Shown here: piece by piece, positions 43,687 to 51,305 of the stretch
Layout of the letters: each line of letters starts with the position of its first letter
How positions within the stretch are numbered: the stretch's first letter is position 1
Source of the DNA: Gracilibacillus alcaliphilus
GTDB taxonomy: Bacteria > Bacillota > Bacilli > Bacillales > Amphibacillaceae
Direction of reading: 5' to 3'
DNA: 64,000 nt
Assembly (NCBI RefSeq): GCF_016909015.1
Contig: NZ_JAFBFA010000023.1
Coordinates: 22,096 to 86,095, forward strand
Translations under genes and position numbers: made by a program
Notes under the pieces: generated by a model
Seen by the model: the letters and a program-made list of their open reading frames with translations, nothing else
What the model was told of the DNA's origin: nothing
The model's database searches: none

Positions 43687-43825
43687 ACGTTGAGTAATAA
43701 TTGATATATGGTGAAAAGGGTATATGTGCTCGGTGAAAAACTAGTTATTTTTCACGTACTATTACTGTTCTAAACTTGTCCATCTATTCATAGATTAATA
43801 ATGGATAAAGGAGGGAACAGTAAAA

Positions 43826-44125
43826 ATGAATTATTATGAAAAAAAACCGACCCCAACGTCACAATTAGAGCACCAGGTGAAGATGTCGAACCGCCGTTTA
43901 CTAGAGATAGATGGAGTGAAAGAGGTAGATAGCTTCGATAGTGAAGAATTTCTCCTGCAAACGGTAATGGGTTATCTCGTTATCCGAGGGGAAAATCTGC
44001 AAATGAAGAACTTGGATGTAGAGTCCGGTATTGTATCGATAAAAGGGAAGATATATGAGCTGTCTTATTTAGATGAGCATCATGGGGAGAAAGCTAAAGG
44101 CTTGTTTAGCAAGCTATTTAAATGA
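43826..44125 (+). CDS. yabP: sporulation protein YabP
   Basis: A 99-residue small protein required for spore cortex formation in B. subtilis, expressed under sigma-E there. The family core HQVKMSNRRLLEIDGVKEV and SFDSEEFLLQTVMGYLVIRG is clear. AAAGGAGGG precedes the ATG. Its stop overlaps the yabQ start by 4 bases, so they are translationally coupled. Confidence 0.93.
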   Translation: MNYYEKKPTPTSQLEHQVKMSNRRLLEIDGVKEVDSFDSEEFLLQTVMGYLVIRGENLQMKNLDVESGIVSIKGKIYELSYLDEHHGEKAKGLFSKLFK

Positions 44126-44676
44126 CATTAAGCACACAGTTTATCACGCTGCTGGCTATGATATTGTCGGGTGTTTATCTGGGGATGGCCTATCACACCT
44201 TCAAGCGTTTTGAACATTTATGGATAAGCAGCATACTATGGAAGTATCTGCTGGAAGTATTATTTTGGTTGATACAAGCAATTGTACTGTACACCATCCT
44301 ATTTATAGCCAATGAAGGGATTGTCAGATTCTATTTGCTGTTAGCAGTTCTTTGTGGGTATGCCATGTTTAAGGCATTGCTGGAACGACTGTATCATCGA
44401 ATGCTTGAAGTATTGATTCATGTGGTAAAAAGTATCTATCGCTTTATTTATCGTCTGCTTCGTCTGCTGATTATACAGCCTATCGTCTGGATTGTGACTA
44501 TGTTAGTGGCTGTCGTTCTCAAACTGCTCACCATAATTTGGGTAGTCATAAGGTGGTTATTATCTCCTTTGTTTTGGCTAGGGGGGCATGTCGGAAAAAT
44601 CTTCTCAAAAAATGCGAAAAAATATCTACAGCTTTTTAAGTCGTTTTATAGTAAAATAAAGAGAAATGCAAAATAA
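44122..44676 (+). CDS. yabQ: spore cortex biosynthesis protein YabQ
   Basis: A 184-residue membrane protein with about five spans, starting LSTQFITLLAMILSGVYLGM. In B. subtilis YabQ sits in the forespore membranes and is needed for cortex formation. The C-terminal third is basic (KNAKKYLQLFKSFYSKIKRN), as usual for the cytoplasmic tail. Overlaps yabP by 4 bases. Confidence 0.93.
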   Translation: MTLSTQFITLLAMILSGVYLGMAYHTFKRFEHLWISSILWKYLLEVLFWLIQAIVLYTILFIANEGIVRFYLLLAVLCGYAMFKALLERLYHRMLEVLIHVVKSIYRFIYRLLRLLIIQPIVWIVTMLVAVVLKLLTIIWVVIRWLLSPLFWLGGHVGKIFSKNAKKYLQLFKSFYSKIKRNAK

Positions 44677-44699
44677 AGATAGAGGAGGAAATGGATCGT

Positions 44700-45077
44700 A
44701 TGGCTAGACGAAACAAAGTATCCCGAATAAATGAAGCATATTTTGACCAGCATGATGCTCAAGTCAAGCGTCAAAAACGACGCAAGAAGAAGTTGTATAG
44801 AAGACTTATGATATTTGGTATTGCCGCTGCAATTATTATGATCAGCCTCATTTCCTTTCACGTGAATCAGCGCTTGAAGCACCATAATATGCAACAGCAG
44901 TATACAGAATTATCCGATCAACTAGCAGATATGGAAAAAGAGGAAAAGCAATTAAATGGTGAGATAGAACTCTTAAACGATGAGGAATATTTATTACAAA
45001 TAGCCAAAACTAACTATTTCTTCACAGAAAAAGGCGAAATTGTATTTAAATTACCAGAAGAAGAGCCATCTTATTGA
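44700..45077 (+). CDS. divIC: cell division protein DivIC
   Basis: A 125-residue bitopic septum protein that works with FtsL and DivIB. A basic cytoplasmic head (RQKRRKKKLYRR) precedes one membrane span (about 37-57), then an extracytoplasmic coiled coil (QQYTELSDQLADMEKEEKQL) and the conserved DEEYLLQIAKTNYFF tail. ATG 44700 is used, because the in-frame ATG 44691 touches the AGAGGAGGAA ribosome site. Confidence 0.95.
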   Translation: MARRNKVSRINEAYFDQHDAQVKRQKRRKKKLYRRLMIFGIAAAIIMISLISFHVNQRLKHHNMQQQYTELSDQLADMEKEEKQLNGEIELLNDEEYLLQIAKTNYFFTEKGEIVFKLPEEEPSY

Positions 45078-45103
45078 CACCGCTTTACTTGCTTGGCTAT
45101 AAT
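45074..45103 (+). promoter_or_regulatory. sigma-A promoter of yabR
   Basis: TTGACA at 45074-45079 and TATAAT at 45098-45103, both perfect, 18 bases apart. The -35 overlaps the divIC stop codon region. Confidence 0.8.
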
Positions 45104-45153
45104 ATAATTGCAATATATATTTTTTTAACATTCTAAGGAGGAGCAATTTTTTT

Positions 45154-45564
45154 ATGTCAATCGAAGTAGGCAGCAAGTTACAAGGTAAGGTAACAGGTAT
45201 CACTAATTTTGGAGCATTCATTGAATTACCAGGTGGTAAGACAGGGCTTGTTCACATTAGTGAGGTTGCCGATAATTACGTAAAAGACATTAATGAACAT
45301 TTAACTGTTGGCGATGAAGTAACAGTGAAGGTTCTTAATGTAGAGGATGATGGTAAGATCGGTTTATCTATTAAGAAAGCGAAAGATGAACCAACTCAAT
45401 CTAATCGTCGCAAAAGTCAAGGACATTCAAAAAATAACCGTGAAAGAACCGAATCATTTGAACAGAAAATGAATCGCTTCTTAAAAGATTCTGAAGATCG
45501 TTTAGCAACACTAAAAAAACACACAGAATCCAAACGCGGCGGACGAGGAGCGAGAAAAGGCTAA
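45154..45564 (+). CDS. yabR: YabR, S1-domain RNA-binding protein
   Basis: A 136-residue protein with one S1 domain at about 5-75 (VGSKLQGKVTGITNFGAFIEL, KTGLVHISEVADNYV) similar to the S1 domain of PNPase, and a basic hydrophilic tail rich in Lys, Arg and Ser. It probably binds RNA on ribosomes or transcripts; the exact role is not settled. AAGGAGGAG precedes the ATG. Followed by a strong terminator. Confidence 0.93.
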   Translation: MSIEVGSKLQGKVTGITNFGAFIELPGGKTGLVHISEVADNYVKDINEHLTVGDEVTVKVLNVEDDGKIGLSIKKAKDEPTQSNRRKSQGHSKNNRERTESFEQKMNRFLKDSEDRLATLKKHTESKRGGRGARKG

Positions 45565-45625
45565 TAACTTGCTGTCTATGAAACGTAGAAGATGGATGTG
45601 ACTCGTGAAGATATAAGTCAAGAGA

Positions 45626-45670
45626 AAAATAGCCTCCCTTATTACCAATGGATAAGGGAGGCTATTTTTT
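45626..45670 (+). terminator. strong intrinsic terminator after yabR
   Basis: AAAATAGCCTCCCTTAT (45626-45642) pairs perfectly with ATAAGGGAGGCTATTTT (45652-45668), followed by TT. Confidence 0.9.
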
Positions 45671-45756
45671 ATCGTTTTCCGATAGAAGCTTCCCTCCTCC
45701 GTCGTATGAAGGGTGAAACCCAACGATAGGTGGGAGATGAATGTCGGAAAACGATA
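45670..45756. repeat. 87-bp palindromic element with 13-bp perfect ends
   Basis: TATCGTTTTCCGA at 45670-45682 is repeated inverted as TCGGAAAACGATA at 45744-45756. The inside holds partly pairing strings (TTCCCTCCTCC, GAAGGGTGAAA). It has the form of a very small MITE or a long stem; no open frame. Confidence 0.55.
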
Positions 45757-45763
45757 AAGCCGG

Positions 45764-45860
45764 CATCTTTGCAAATGACAACTCCTTGGGGCTTAAACAG
45801 CTAAGTAGAACACAGCCTCTTTGCAAAAGCCCAATCCCTAGCGCTTAAACAGTTAAGTAA
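45764..45860 (+). repeat. two tandem degenerate 45-bp repeats
   Basis: Unit 1 (45764-45808) and unit 2 (about 45816-45860) share the pattern CTTTGCAAA, then ten to twelve variable bases, then TCCYTDG, then GCTTAAACAG and TTAAGTA or CTAAGTA. A third incomplete unit (ATCTTTGC) starts near 45868. An inverted relative lies at 46081. Confidence 0.6.
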
Positions 45861-45918
45861 CCCCCGGTATCTTTGCTTGCCGATACGTTATTTTTTTATC
45901 ATTCCCTACAAAAGAAGA

Positions 45919-45966
45919 AGGGCTGTTGCACAATGGAAACTACATGGTGCGACAGTCCCTCTTTTT
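45919..45966 (+). terminator. terminator-like stem with inverted-repeat ends
   Basis: AGGGCTGTTGCAC pairs with GTGCGACAGTCCCT (one bulge, one wobble) over a 15-base loop and is followed by CTTTTT. The gene it would end is not evident; the yabR terminator already lies upstream, so it may be a mobile-element end rather than a working terminator. Confidence 0.5.
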
Positions 45967-46080
45967 AGGTATATGATTTATGAGACCGTCAAGAAGTTCA
46001 TTTCTATTGACCTCTCTATGGCTACTTGATCTCTTCAAATTTCAAAGGAGTGGACCTTTCATCAAATGCTGAGATTATAT

Positions 46081-46112
46081 CTTAGCTGTTTAAGCTCTAG
46101 GAGGGGAATGAT
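46081..46112 (-). repeat. inverted copy of the 45.8-kb tandem repeat
   Basis: CTTAGCTGTTTAAGCTCTAG is the reverse complement of the CTAGAGCTTAAACAGCTAAG core found at 45781-45808 (CTTGGGGCTTAAACAGCTAAG-like) and 45836-45858. It extends into GAGGGGAATGATA. Confidence 0.55.
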
Positions 46113-46152
46113 ACTGTCCAGCATTAAGCACTCTACGCTTTTGTTCTGTAAT

Positions 46153-46189
46153 GTAAAAAACCCTATTATCGATAAGCGATAACAGGGCA
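46153..46189 (-). terminator. terminator of the tRNA gene
   Basis: On the minus strand GCCCTGTTATCG pairs with CGATAATAGGG and is followed by six T, 11 bases after the tRNA 3' end. Confidence 0.85.
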
Positions 46190-46199
46190 TTTATTAGGA

Positions 46200-46273
46200 T
46201 AGCGGCGGAGGGGATCGAACCCCCGACCTCACGGGTATGAACCGTACGCTCTAGCCAGCTGAGCTACACCGCC
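46200..46273 (-). tRNA. tRNA-Met (CAT), elongator type
   Basis: Reading the minus strand, GGCGGTG starts the acceptor stem and CGCCGCT closes it, with A as discriminator. The anticodon loop is GGTTCATACCC (anticodon CAT), and the T arm is GGGGG-TTCGATC-CCCTC. The body matches the B. subtilis elongator tRNA-Met, whose gene also lies between yabR and spoIIE there. G at position 1 paired to T72 excludes the initiator type. CCA is not encoded. Transcribed against the flanking genes. Confidence 0.95.
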
Positions 46274-46604
46274 TTCATCAAAAAACCTTTGAAAGACACA
46301 AAAAATATAATACAACAGCTTGTCCTTTCTGTCAACGGTTTTCTTTATCTGTGTTCAGTGCCTGTCTGTTAGCGAGATAAAAATCATCTGGCGGTTCAGC
46401 TCAGGTAGGTGTGTGAAATGAATCAAGTGCGAGGATAGAGTTGAATTTTTTGAACCGTACCTAAACTAAAAAAATCGCTCCCTTGATATCAACACAGTCA
46501 GCCAAAAAAGGAGAGACAAGCCGTCTTAAATGGAAAGGAATCTGTCGGTTTCCTATATATTTAAAGAATGGCGTCGAACTTTTTAGAACTGCATTTTGCT
46601 TGTT

Positions 46605-46639
46605 TTGACAAAATCTCAAAACAAGCTGTGCTTTAATAT
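46605..46639 (+). promoter_or_regulatory. candidate Spo0A-dependent promoter of spoIIE
   Basis: TTGACA at 46605-46610 is followed by TTTAAT (46632-46637, spacing 21) or TAATAT (46634-46639, spacing 23). Long spacing is known for spoIIE and spoIIG promoters of B. subtilis. 0A-box-like strings flank it (GCGTCGAAC at 46571-46579; TTTTGTCAAAA on the other strand at 46603-46613). Against it: the transcript would start very near the ribosome site at 46644, leaving almost no leader. Confidence 0.4.
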
Positions 46640-46658
46640 GGACAGAGGAGTGATATTA

Positions 46659-49115
46659 ATGAACACATATACGGAAAATAAACCAAAATCATTATGGACC
46701 AGTACACAAGAAACGATCAAGGCGACAAGAAGTAAACTATGGAAGCAATGGACAACCCTGATGTTTGAAAAGGGTGTGTTCATTTATATAATTGGCTTCT
46801 TATTAGGCAGGGCAGTTATTTTATCTACCCTTTCGCCATTTGTTATTGCTTTTGTAGCAGCGGTTTGGTTTCTGCGTCGGGACAAGGTGTTTCCTTTATT
46901 AATTTTTGCTATGTTAGGAGCACTTACATACAGTCTCCCGCACAGTATGTATATTTTGTTGGCCCTATCCGTATTTTTCGTTGTTTCTCTGTTTATACAG
47001 CAAGCAAAGGCGCTCGAGCGAATTTTACCATTCGTTGTGTTTGCTGCAGCTAGTATTCCGAGGATGACGATTTATTCGATGAATGTACCGATTACCTACA
47101 TCGAATGGATTATTGCCTTAGTGGAAGGATTACTTGCTACAGTGCTCTTTCTTATTTTTATGCAGAGTATGCCATTATTATCACCAAAAAGATATAAACC
47201 AATTTTAAAAAATGAAGAAATTGTATGTTTCATTATTTTAATCGCATCTATTATGACGGGTGTGATCGGGGTAGAACTGTATCAAGCGCATATGGAACAA
47301 GTACTTACACGTTATTTAGTATTATTGTTAGCGCTGGTAGGAGGTGCAGCAATCGGTTCTACTGTAGGGGTGGTGGCGGGGCTTATTTTAAGTTTGGCAA
47401 ATATTGCAAATGTGTTCCAAATGAGTTTATTGGCATTTTCCGGCTTATTGGGCGGTTTATTAAAAGAGGGCAGGAAAATAGGCGTCAGTATTGGGCTGCT
47501 AATCAGTACGCTGCTGGTTAGTTTGTATAGTGGTGCCGCTGAATATTTATCGATAGCCTTATGGGAATCTGCCTTAGCCATTATATTGCTGTTTTTAACG
47601 CCTAATAAACTCATTAAACAGCTGGCCAAATATATCCCGGGAACAATAGAACATTCCCGTGAACAGGAACAATATTTGCAGAAGGTGCGCAATGTGACCG
47701 CGCATCGGGTGGAGCGTTTTTCCAATGTATTCAAAGCGCTTTCGCATAGTTTTCAGACAACCTCTCATCAATGGCAAGAGCATGATGTGGAAGTAGACTA
47801 TTATTTAAGCAATGTGACAGAAAAGACGTGCCAAACCTGCTTCAAGAAAGAGACATGCTGGGTGCAGCACTTTGATAAAACATATAATTTAATGAAGGAT
47901 GTCAAGGATCAACTCGAAGCGGACAAGCAGTTAAATAGTATTACCAATCGTCAATTCGAAAATCACTGTATTAAATCACGCAAAGTGATGGATACGATGC
48001 AGCAGGAGTTATCCTTTTTTCAAGCGAATCAGCAATTAAAGAAACAAGTCTTGGAGAGCCGGCGGTTTGTTGCAGATCAGCTGCAAGGTGTATCTGACTT
48101 TATGAAGAATTTTGCCGGCGAAATTATGAAGGAGAAGGAAAATCATGAACAACAGGAATTAGAAATAGTTGCTGCCTTAAAGCATGTCGGCATTGAGCTG
48201 GAAAAACTGGATATTTACAGCTTAGAGCAAGGTAATATTGATGTAGAAATGGTGATTACTTTTCAACAATATCATGGTGAAGCGGCCAAGCTTATTGCCC
48301 CTATTTTGTCGGATATATTGGACGAGACGGTCATTCCCGTGACAGAGGATATATCACCACTAGTGAAAGGGCATAGCTTCTTTACCTTTGGATCGGCACG
48401 GAAATACGACATTAAGACAGGGGTGGCTCATGCGGCAAAAGGAGGCGGACTTGTATCAGGAGACTGTTACAAAGCGATGGACCTAGGTGCAGGAAAGTTT
48501 GCCTTAGCAATTAGTGATGGGATGGGAAATGGGGATCGTGCTCATGAAGAGAGTACCGAAACATTACGCTTGTTACAGCAGATTTTGGAATCAGGTTTTC
48601 ACGAGCAGGTGGCAATCAAATCGATTAATTCCATTCTGGCTTTACGAACAGATGATGAGATCTATGCCACTCTTGATTTGGCAATGATTGATTTACATCA
48701 TGCCCTTGTCCAATTCCTTAAGGTGGGTTCCACACCAAGCTTTATTTTGCGACATGATCAAGTAGAAAAGGTTGAAGCTAGCAATTTGCCAATTGGCATT
48801 ATTCAGGAGGTAGATGTAGATGTAGTCAGTGCACAGCTGCAAGCAGGTGATTTTCTCGTGATGATGAGTGATGGTATCTTGGAAGGGCCGAAACATATTG
48901 ATAATGTCGATGAATGGATGGAACAAAAACTATTAGATATGGAAACAAGTGATCCGCAAGAAATGGCTGATATTTTATTAGAAGAAGTGGTACGTACACA
49001 AGGCGGTGAGATCGGTGATGATATGACGGTGCTGGTGGCAGAAATTAAAGAGAACCACCCGGAATGGGCACCTATTCGCTCCTTCCGTCATTTTCAAAGG
49101 GAAAATATCAGTTGA
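46659..49115 (+). CDS. spoIIE: stage II sporulation protein E, PP2C phosphatase
   Basis: Dephosphorylates SpoIIAA to release sigma-F in the forespore and helps place the polar septum. It is 818 residues, near the B. subtilis 827. About ten membrane spans fill residues 45-320; the middle region (330-580) contains a CxxC pair in EKTCQTCFKKETCW; the PP2C domain (about 590-810) has ISDGMGNGDRA, MSDGILEGP and GDDMTVLV with the metal-binding Asp residues. The frame extends to 46596, but ATG 46659 has AGAGGAG at 46644-46650. Confidence 0.96.
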   Translation: MNTYTENKPKSLWTSTQETIKATRSKLWKQWTTLMFEKGVFIYIIGFLLGRAVILSTLSPFVIAFVAAVWFLRRDKVFPLLIFAMLGALTYSLPHSMYILLALSVFFVVSLFIQQAKALERILPFVVFAAASIPRMTIYSMNVPITYIEWIIALVEGLLATVLFLIFMQSMPLLSPKRYKPILKNEEIVCFIILIASIMTGVIGVELYQAHMEQVLTRYLVLLLALVGGAAIGSTVGVVAGLILSLANIANVFQMSLLAFSGLLGGLLKEGRKIGVSIGLLISTLLVSLYSGAAEYLSIALWESALAIILLFLTPNKLIKQLAKYIPGTIEHSREQEQYLQKVRNVTAHRVERFSNVFKALSHSFQTTSHQWQEHDVEVDYYLSNVTEKTCQTCFKKETCWVQHFDKTYNLMKDVKDQLEADKQLNSITNRQFENHCIKSRKVMDTMQQELSFFQANQQLKKQVLESRRFVADQLQGVSDFMKNFAGEIMKEKENHEQQELEIVAALKHVGIELEKLDIYSLEQGNIDVEMVITFQQYHGEAAKLIAPILSDILDETVIPVTEDISPLVKGHSFFTFGSARKYDIKTGVAHAAKGGGLVSGDCYKAMDLGAGKFALAISDGMGNGDRAHEESTETLRLLQQILESGFHEQVAIKSINSILALRTDDEIYATLDLAMIDLHHALVQFLKVGSTPSFILRHDQVEKVEASNLPIGIIQEVDVDVVSAQLQAGDFLVMMSDGILEGPKHIDNVDEWMEQKLLDMETSDPQEMADILLEEVVRTQGGEIGDDMTVLVAEIKENHPEWAPIRSFRHFQRENIS

Positions 49116-49187
49116 TAAAGGTATATTTCCAAATTCTATTGGTGAAAATGAGATTATAGCTCATACCAATTGGAGGAGGAAGATACG

Positions 49188-49922
49188 ATGAAAGCAGGTA
49201 ATTTAAAACAAATTCTTTTAATCACAGATGGGTGTTCCAATCAAGGCGAAAATCCAGCCATGGTGGCCAGCCTTGTGGCAGAACAAGGTATTACCGTAAA
49301 TGTGATTGGTATTTTAGAAGATACACAGAGTGAACAACCTGAAGGGTTAGAAGAGGTCGAGGATGTTGCAGTCAATGGCCGAGGTGTAAGTCAAATTGTT
49401 TATCAGCAGGCATTAACACAAACGGTGCAGACCGTTACCAAGCAAGCTATGACAGAAACCTTGCAAGGTGTAGTCAATCATGAACTGAAACATATATTGG
49501 GTCAAGAAACCACAATCGAAGAGCTGCCGCCGGAGCAGCGCGGAGAGGTTATGGAGGTGGTGGATGAATTAGGGGAAACCTGTTCATTAGAAGTATTAGT
49601 ACTAGTAGACACCAGTGCCAGTATGGCAAATAAACTTTTAGCTGTGCAAGAAGCATTGATTGATTTATCGATTAGCATGAATGCGAGGATGGGAGATAAT
49701 CGCTTTGCGGTCTACCAATTCCCAGGGCGGAAGAAGCCTATACAACAATTAGTAGATTGGACGTCTCGCTTAGATTCGATTTCTTCCATTTTCTCGAAGA
49801 TTTCCAGCGGGGGTATTACCCCAACAGGACCAGCTTTAAAAGAGGCAATGTATCAATTCGGCAAGAAGTCATTGCGAAGGAGATTTAGGAAAGATGATCT
49901 CTCCAACATCGAAGAAGCCTGA
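49188..49922 (+). CDS. yabS: YabS, von Willebrand factor A domain protein
   Basis: A 244-residue protein with two VWA-like parts: an N-terminal ILLITDGCSNQGENP (about 9-23) and a central metal-site motif DTSAS at 141-145, followed by GITPTGPAL near 207-215. In B. subtilis yabS lies between spoIIE and yabT and is sporulation-associated; its function is not established. ATG 49188 follows GGAGGAGGA. Its end overlaps yabT by 29 bases. Confidence 0.9.
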   Translation: MKAGNLKQILLITDGCSNQGENPAMVASLVAEQGITVNVIGILEDTQSEQPEGLEEVEDVAVNGRGVSQIVYQQALTQTVQTVTKQAMTETLQGVVNHELKHILGQETTIEELPPEQRGEVMEVVDELGETCSLEVLVLVDTSASMANKLLAVQEALIDLSISMNARMGDNRFAVYQFPGRKKPIQQLVDWTSRLDSISSIFSKISSGGITPTGPALKEAMYQFGKKSLRRRFRKDDLSNIEEA

Positions 49923-50817
49923 CGTTCGCCTGCGTAAGGGTCAAATAATTATCGGAAAATGGCATAAACGCCAATATCAAGTGATTCGCTTACTAGGCAG
50001 CGGGGCAATTGGAACGGTCTATCTTTGTCTTTATCAGAATCGGAAAGTTGCTTTGAAAATGAGCATACAAAGTGCAGCGATTACATCGGAGGTGAACGTG
50101 TTAAAGTCATTCCAAGCGGTCCAAGGTCATCACCTAGGGCCAGCTTTAATCGACGTGGATGACTATGTTACCTCAGCAGGACATCACTATGCCTTTTATA
50201 TTATGGAGTATATATCAGGAGATACGTTAACTTCCTTTATTAACCAGAATGGCAATCAGTGGCTGAGTCCTTTATTGCTTGGCCTAGTCAAAGATTTGGA
50301 GGTGCTGCACAAACAGGGGTATGTTTTTGGAGATTTGAAGCTTGAGAATTTAATTGTCGCCAGAAATCCGGCGAAACTCCGCTGGGTGGATGTTGGCGGT
50401 ACAACATGGAAGGGGCGGGCTATTAAAGAATATACCGAATTCTATGATCGGGCTTATTGGGGCTGTGGAACGAGAAAGGCGGATGCTGGTTATGATTTGT
50501 TTGCATTAGCGATGGTCATTCTGCGCGTGTATTATCCTGATGGTTTTGCACGTGGACAGAACCCTCGAAAAACCTTACGGCAAAAAATCGACCAGGCTGT
50601 CGATATCGAACCATTAAAACATTTGTTAAAGCAGCTGGTGGACCAAACGTTCCATGAAGCAGGCCAGGTTCATCGCTTTTTGCTTACCCATGCAATGAAA
50701 CGCCAAACAACACGCGCGAAACAGGTGCAGCCGATTAATGAACCATTATATCCGGTAGTGGAGATGATTGGGGTGTTGACGGTTGGGGCGGGTTATTGTC
50801 TATATTTAATGCTATAG
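49894..50817 (+). CDS. yabT: YabT, Hanks-type Ser/Thr protein kinase
   Basis: A 307-residue kinase with a glycine-rich loop LLGSGAIGTVYL (about 34-45), the ATP-binding Lys in VALKMS (about 55), the catalytic loop GYVFGDLKLENLIV (about 142-155; HRD replaced by FGD, Lys and Asn kept) and DVGG in place of DFG. The C-terminus is one membrane span (MIGVLTVGAGYCLYLML), with no extracellular sensor. In B. subtilis YabT is a septal, DNA-activated kinase in sporulation that phosphorylates RecA. The start overlaps yabS. Confidence 0.92.
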   Translation: MISPTSKKPDVRLRKGQIIIGKWHKRQYQVIRLLGSGAIGTVYLCLYQNRKVALKMSIQSAAITSEVNVLKSFQAVQGHHLGPALIDVDDYVTSAGHHYAFYIMEYISGDTLTSFINQNGNQWLSPLLLGLVKDLEVLHKQGYVFGDLKLENLIVARNPAKLRWVDVGGTTWKGRAIKEYTEFYDRAYWGCGTRKADAGYDLFALAMVILRVYYPDGFARGQNPRKTLRQKIDQAVDIEPLKHLLKQLVDQTFHEAGQVHRFLLTHAMKRQTTRAKQVQPINEPLYPVVEMIGVLTVGAGYCLYLML

Positions 50818-50845
50818 AGGTGGTTCAAAAAGTCTAATAAATATA
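50816..50845 (+). repeat. possible end fragment of the dispersed element (copy E)
   Basis: GAGGTGGTTCAAAAAGTCTAATAAA matches the left end of copies A and D (GAGGATGTTCAAAAAG-CCAATAAA) at most positions. It starts at the yabT stop. No matching right end is clear, although CAACTTTTTAG at about 50997-51007 could be a decayed one. Confidence 0.5.
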
Positions 50846-51305
50846 ATCCGATAAATGTTGGATTTGGTTTATTTCTCATTTTGCAATTTTTCATACGAAA
50901 ATGCTGACTCAGTGCTTGCACATTGTTTACTTACGCACTGTTTTTGGGAAGAATAGAAATACACCAGTGCATTTCTGACCTTCCCAAAAACGGTGCAACT
51001 TTTTAGCCCTGCTAAAGATGTATGAATCATTAGAGGCACACGGATGAGCTCAATAAGGAGGGTGACTAAAATATTTATGGGGATCGGTGTCTTCAGGACA
51101 TATAAAGATAACGACCAATATGGAGCGTCAGGGAAGACTATCTCTGTGTCTGGTGATGTAACTTGTGGTCATCCATATTTTGGTGTGGTGGATCTGATAT
51201 TTTGACACTCCTCTTCCGGCAGTTAGATAATTAGGATAAACGTTCTCGCTGAAGTTATGTTAAAATGATACAGAAGAAAAACTTACATGGATGGAGTGAG
51301 GGTTT
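50846..51305. other. spacer before tilS with a long nested hairpin
   Basis: CACTGTTTTTGGGAAG (50936-50951) pairs with CTTCCCAAAAACGGTG (50980-50995), and inside it AAATACAC pairs with GTGCATTT (50957-50974). Near 51262-51267 TAAAAT may be the -10 box of tilS. The rest (51010-51230) shows no gene. Confidence 0.5.

Noticed and set aside
45764..45875. Short tandem repeats as a possible CRISPR array
   Set aside because: Only two and a half degenerate units with no regular spacers and an inverted copy nearby; no cas genes.
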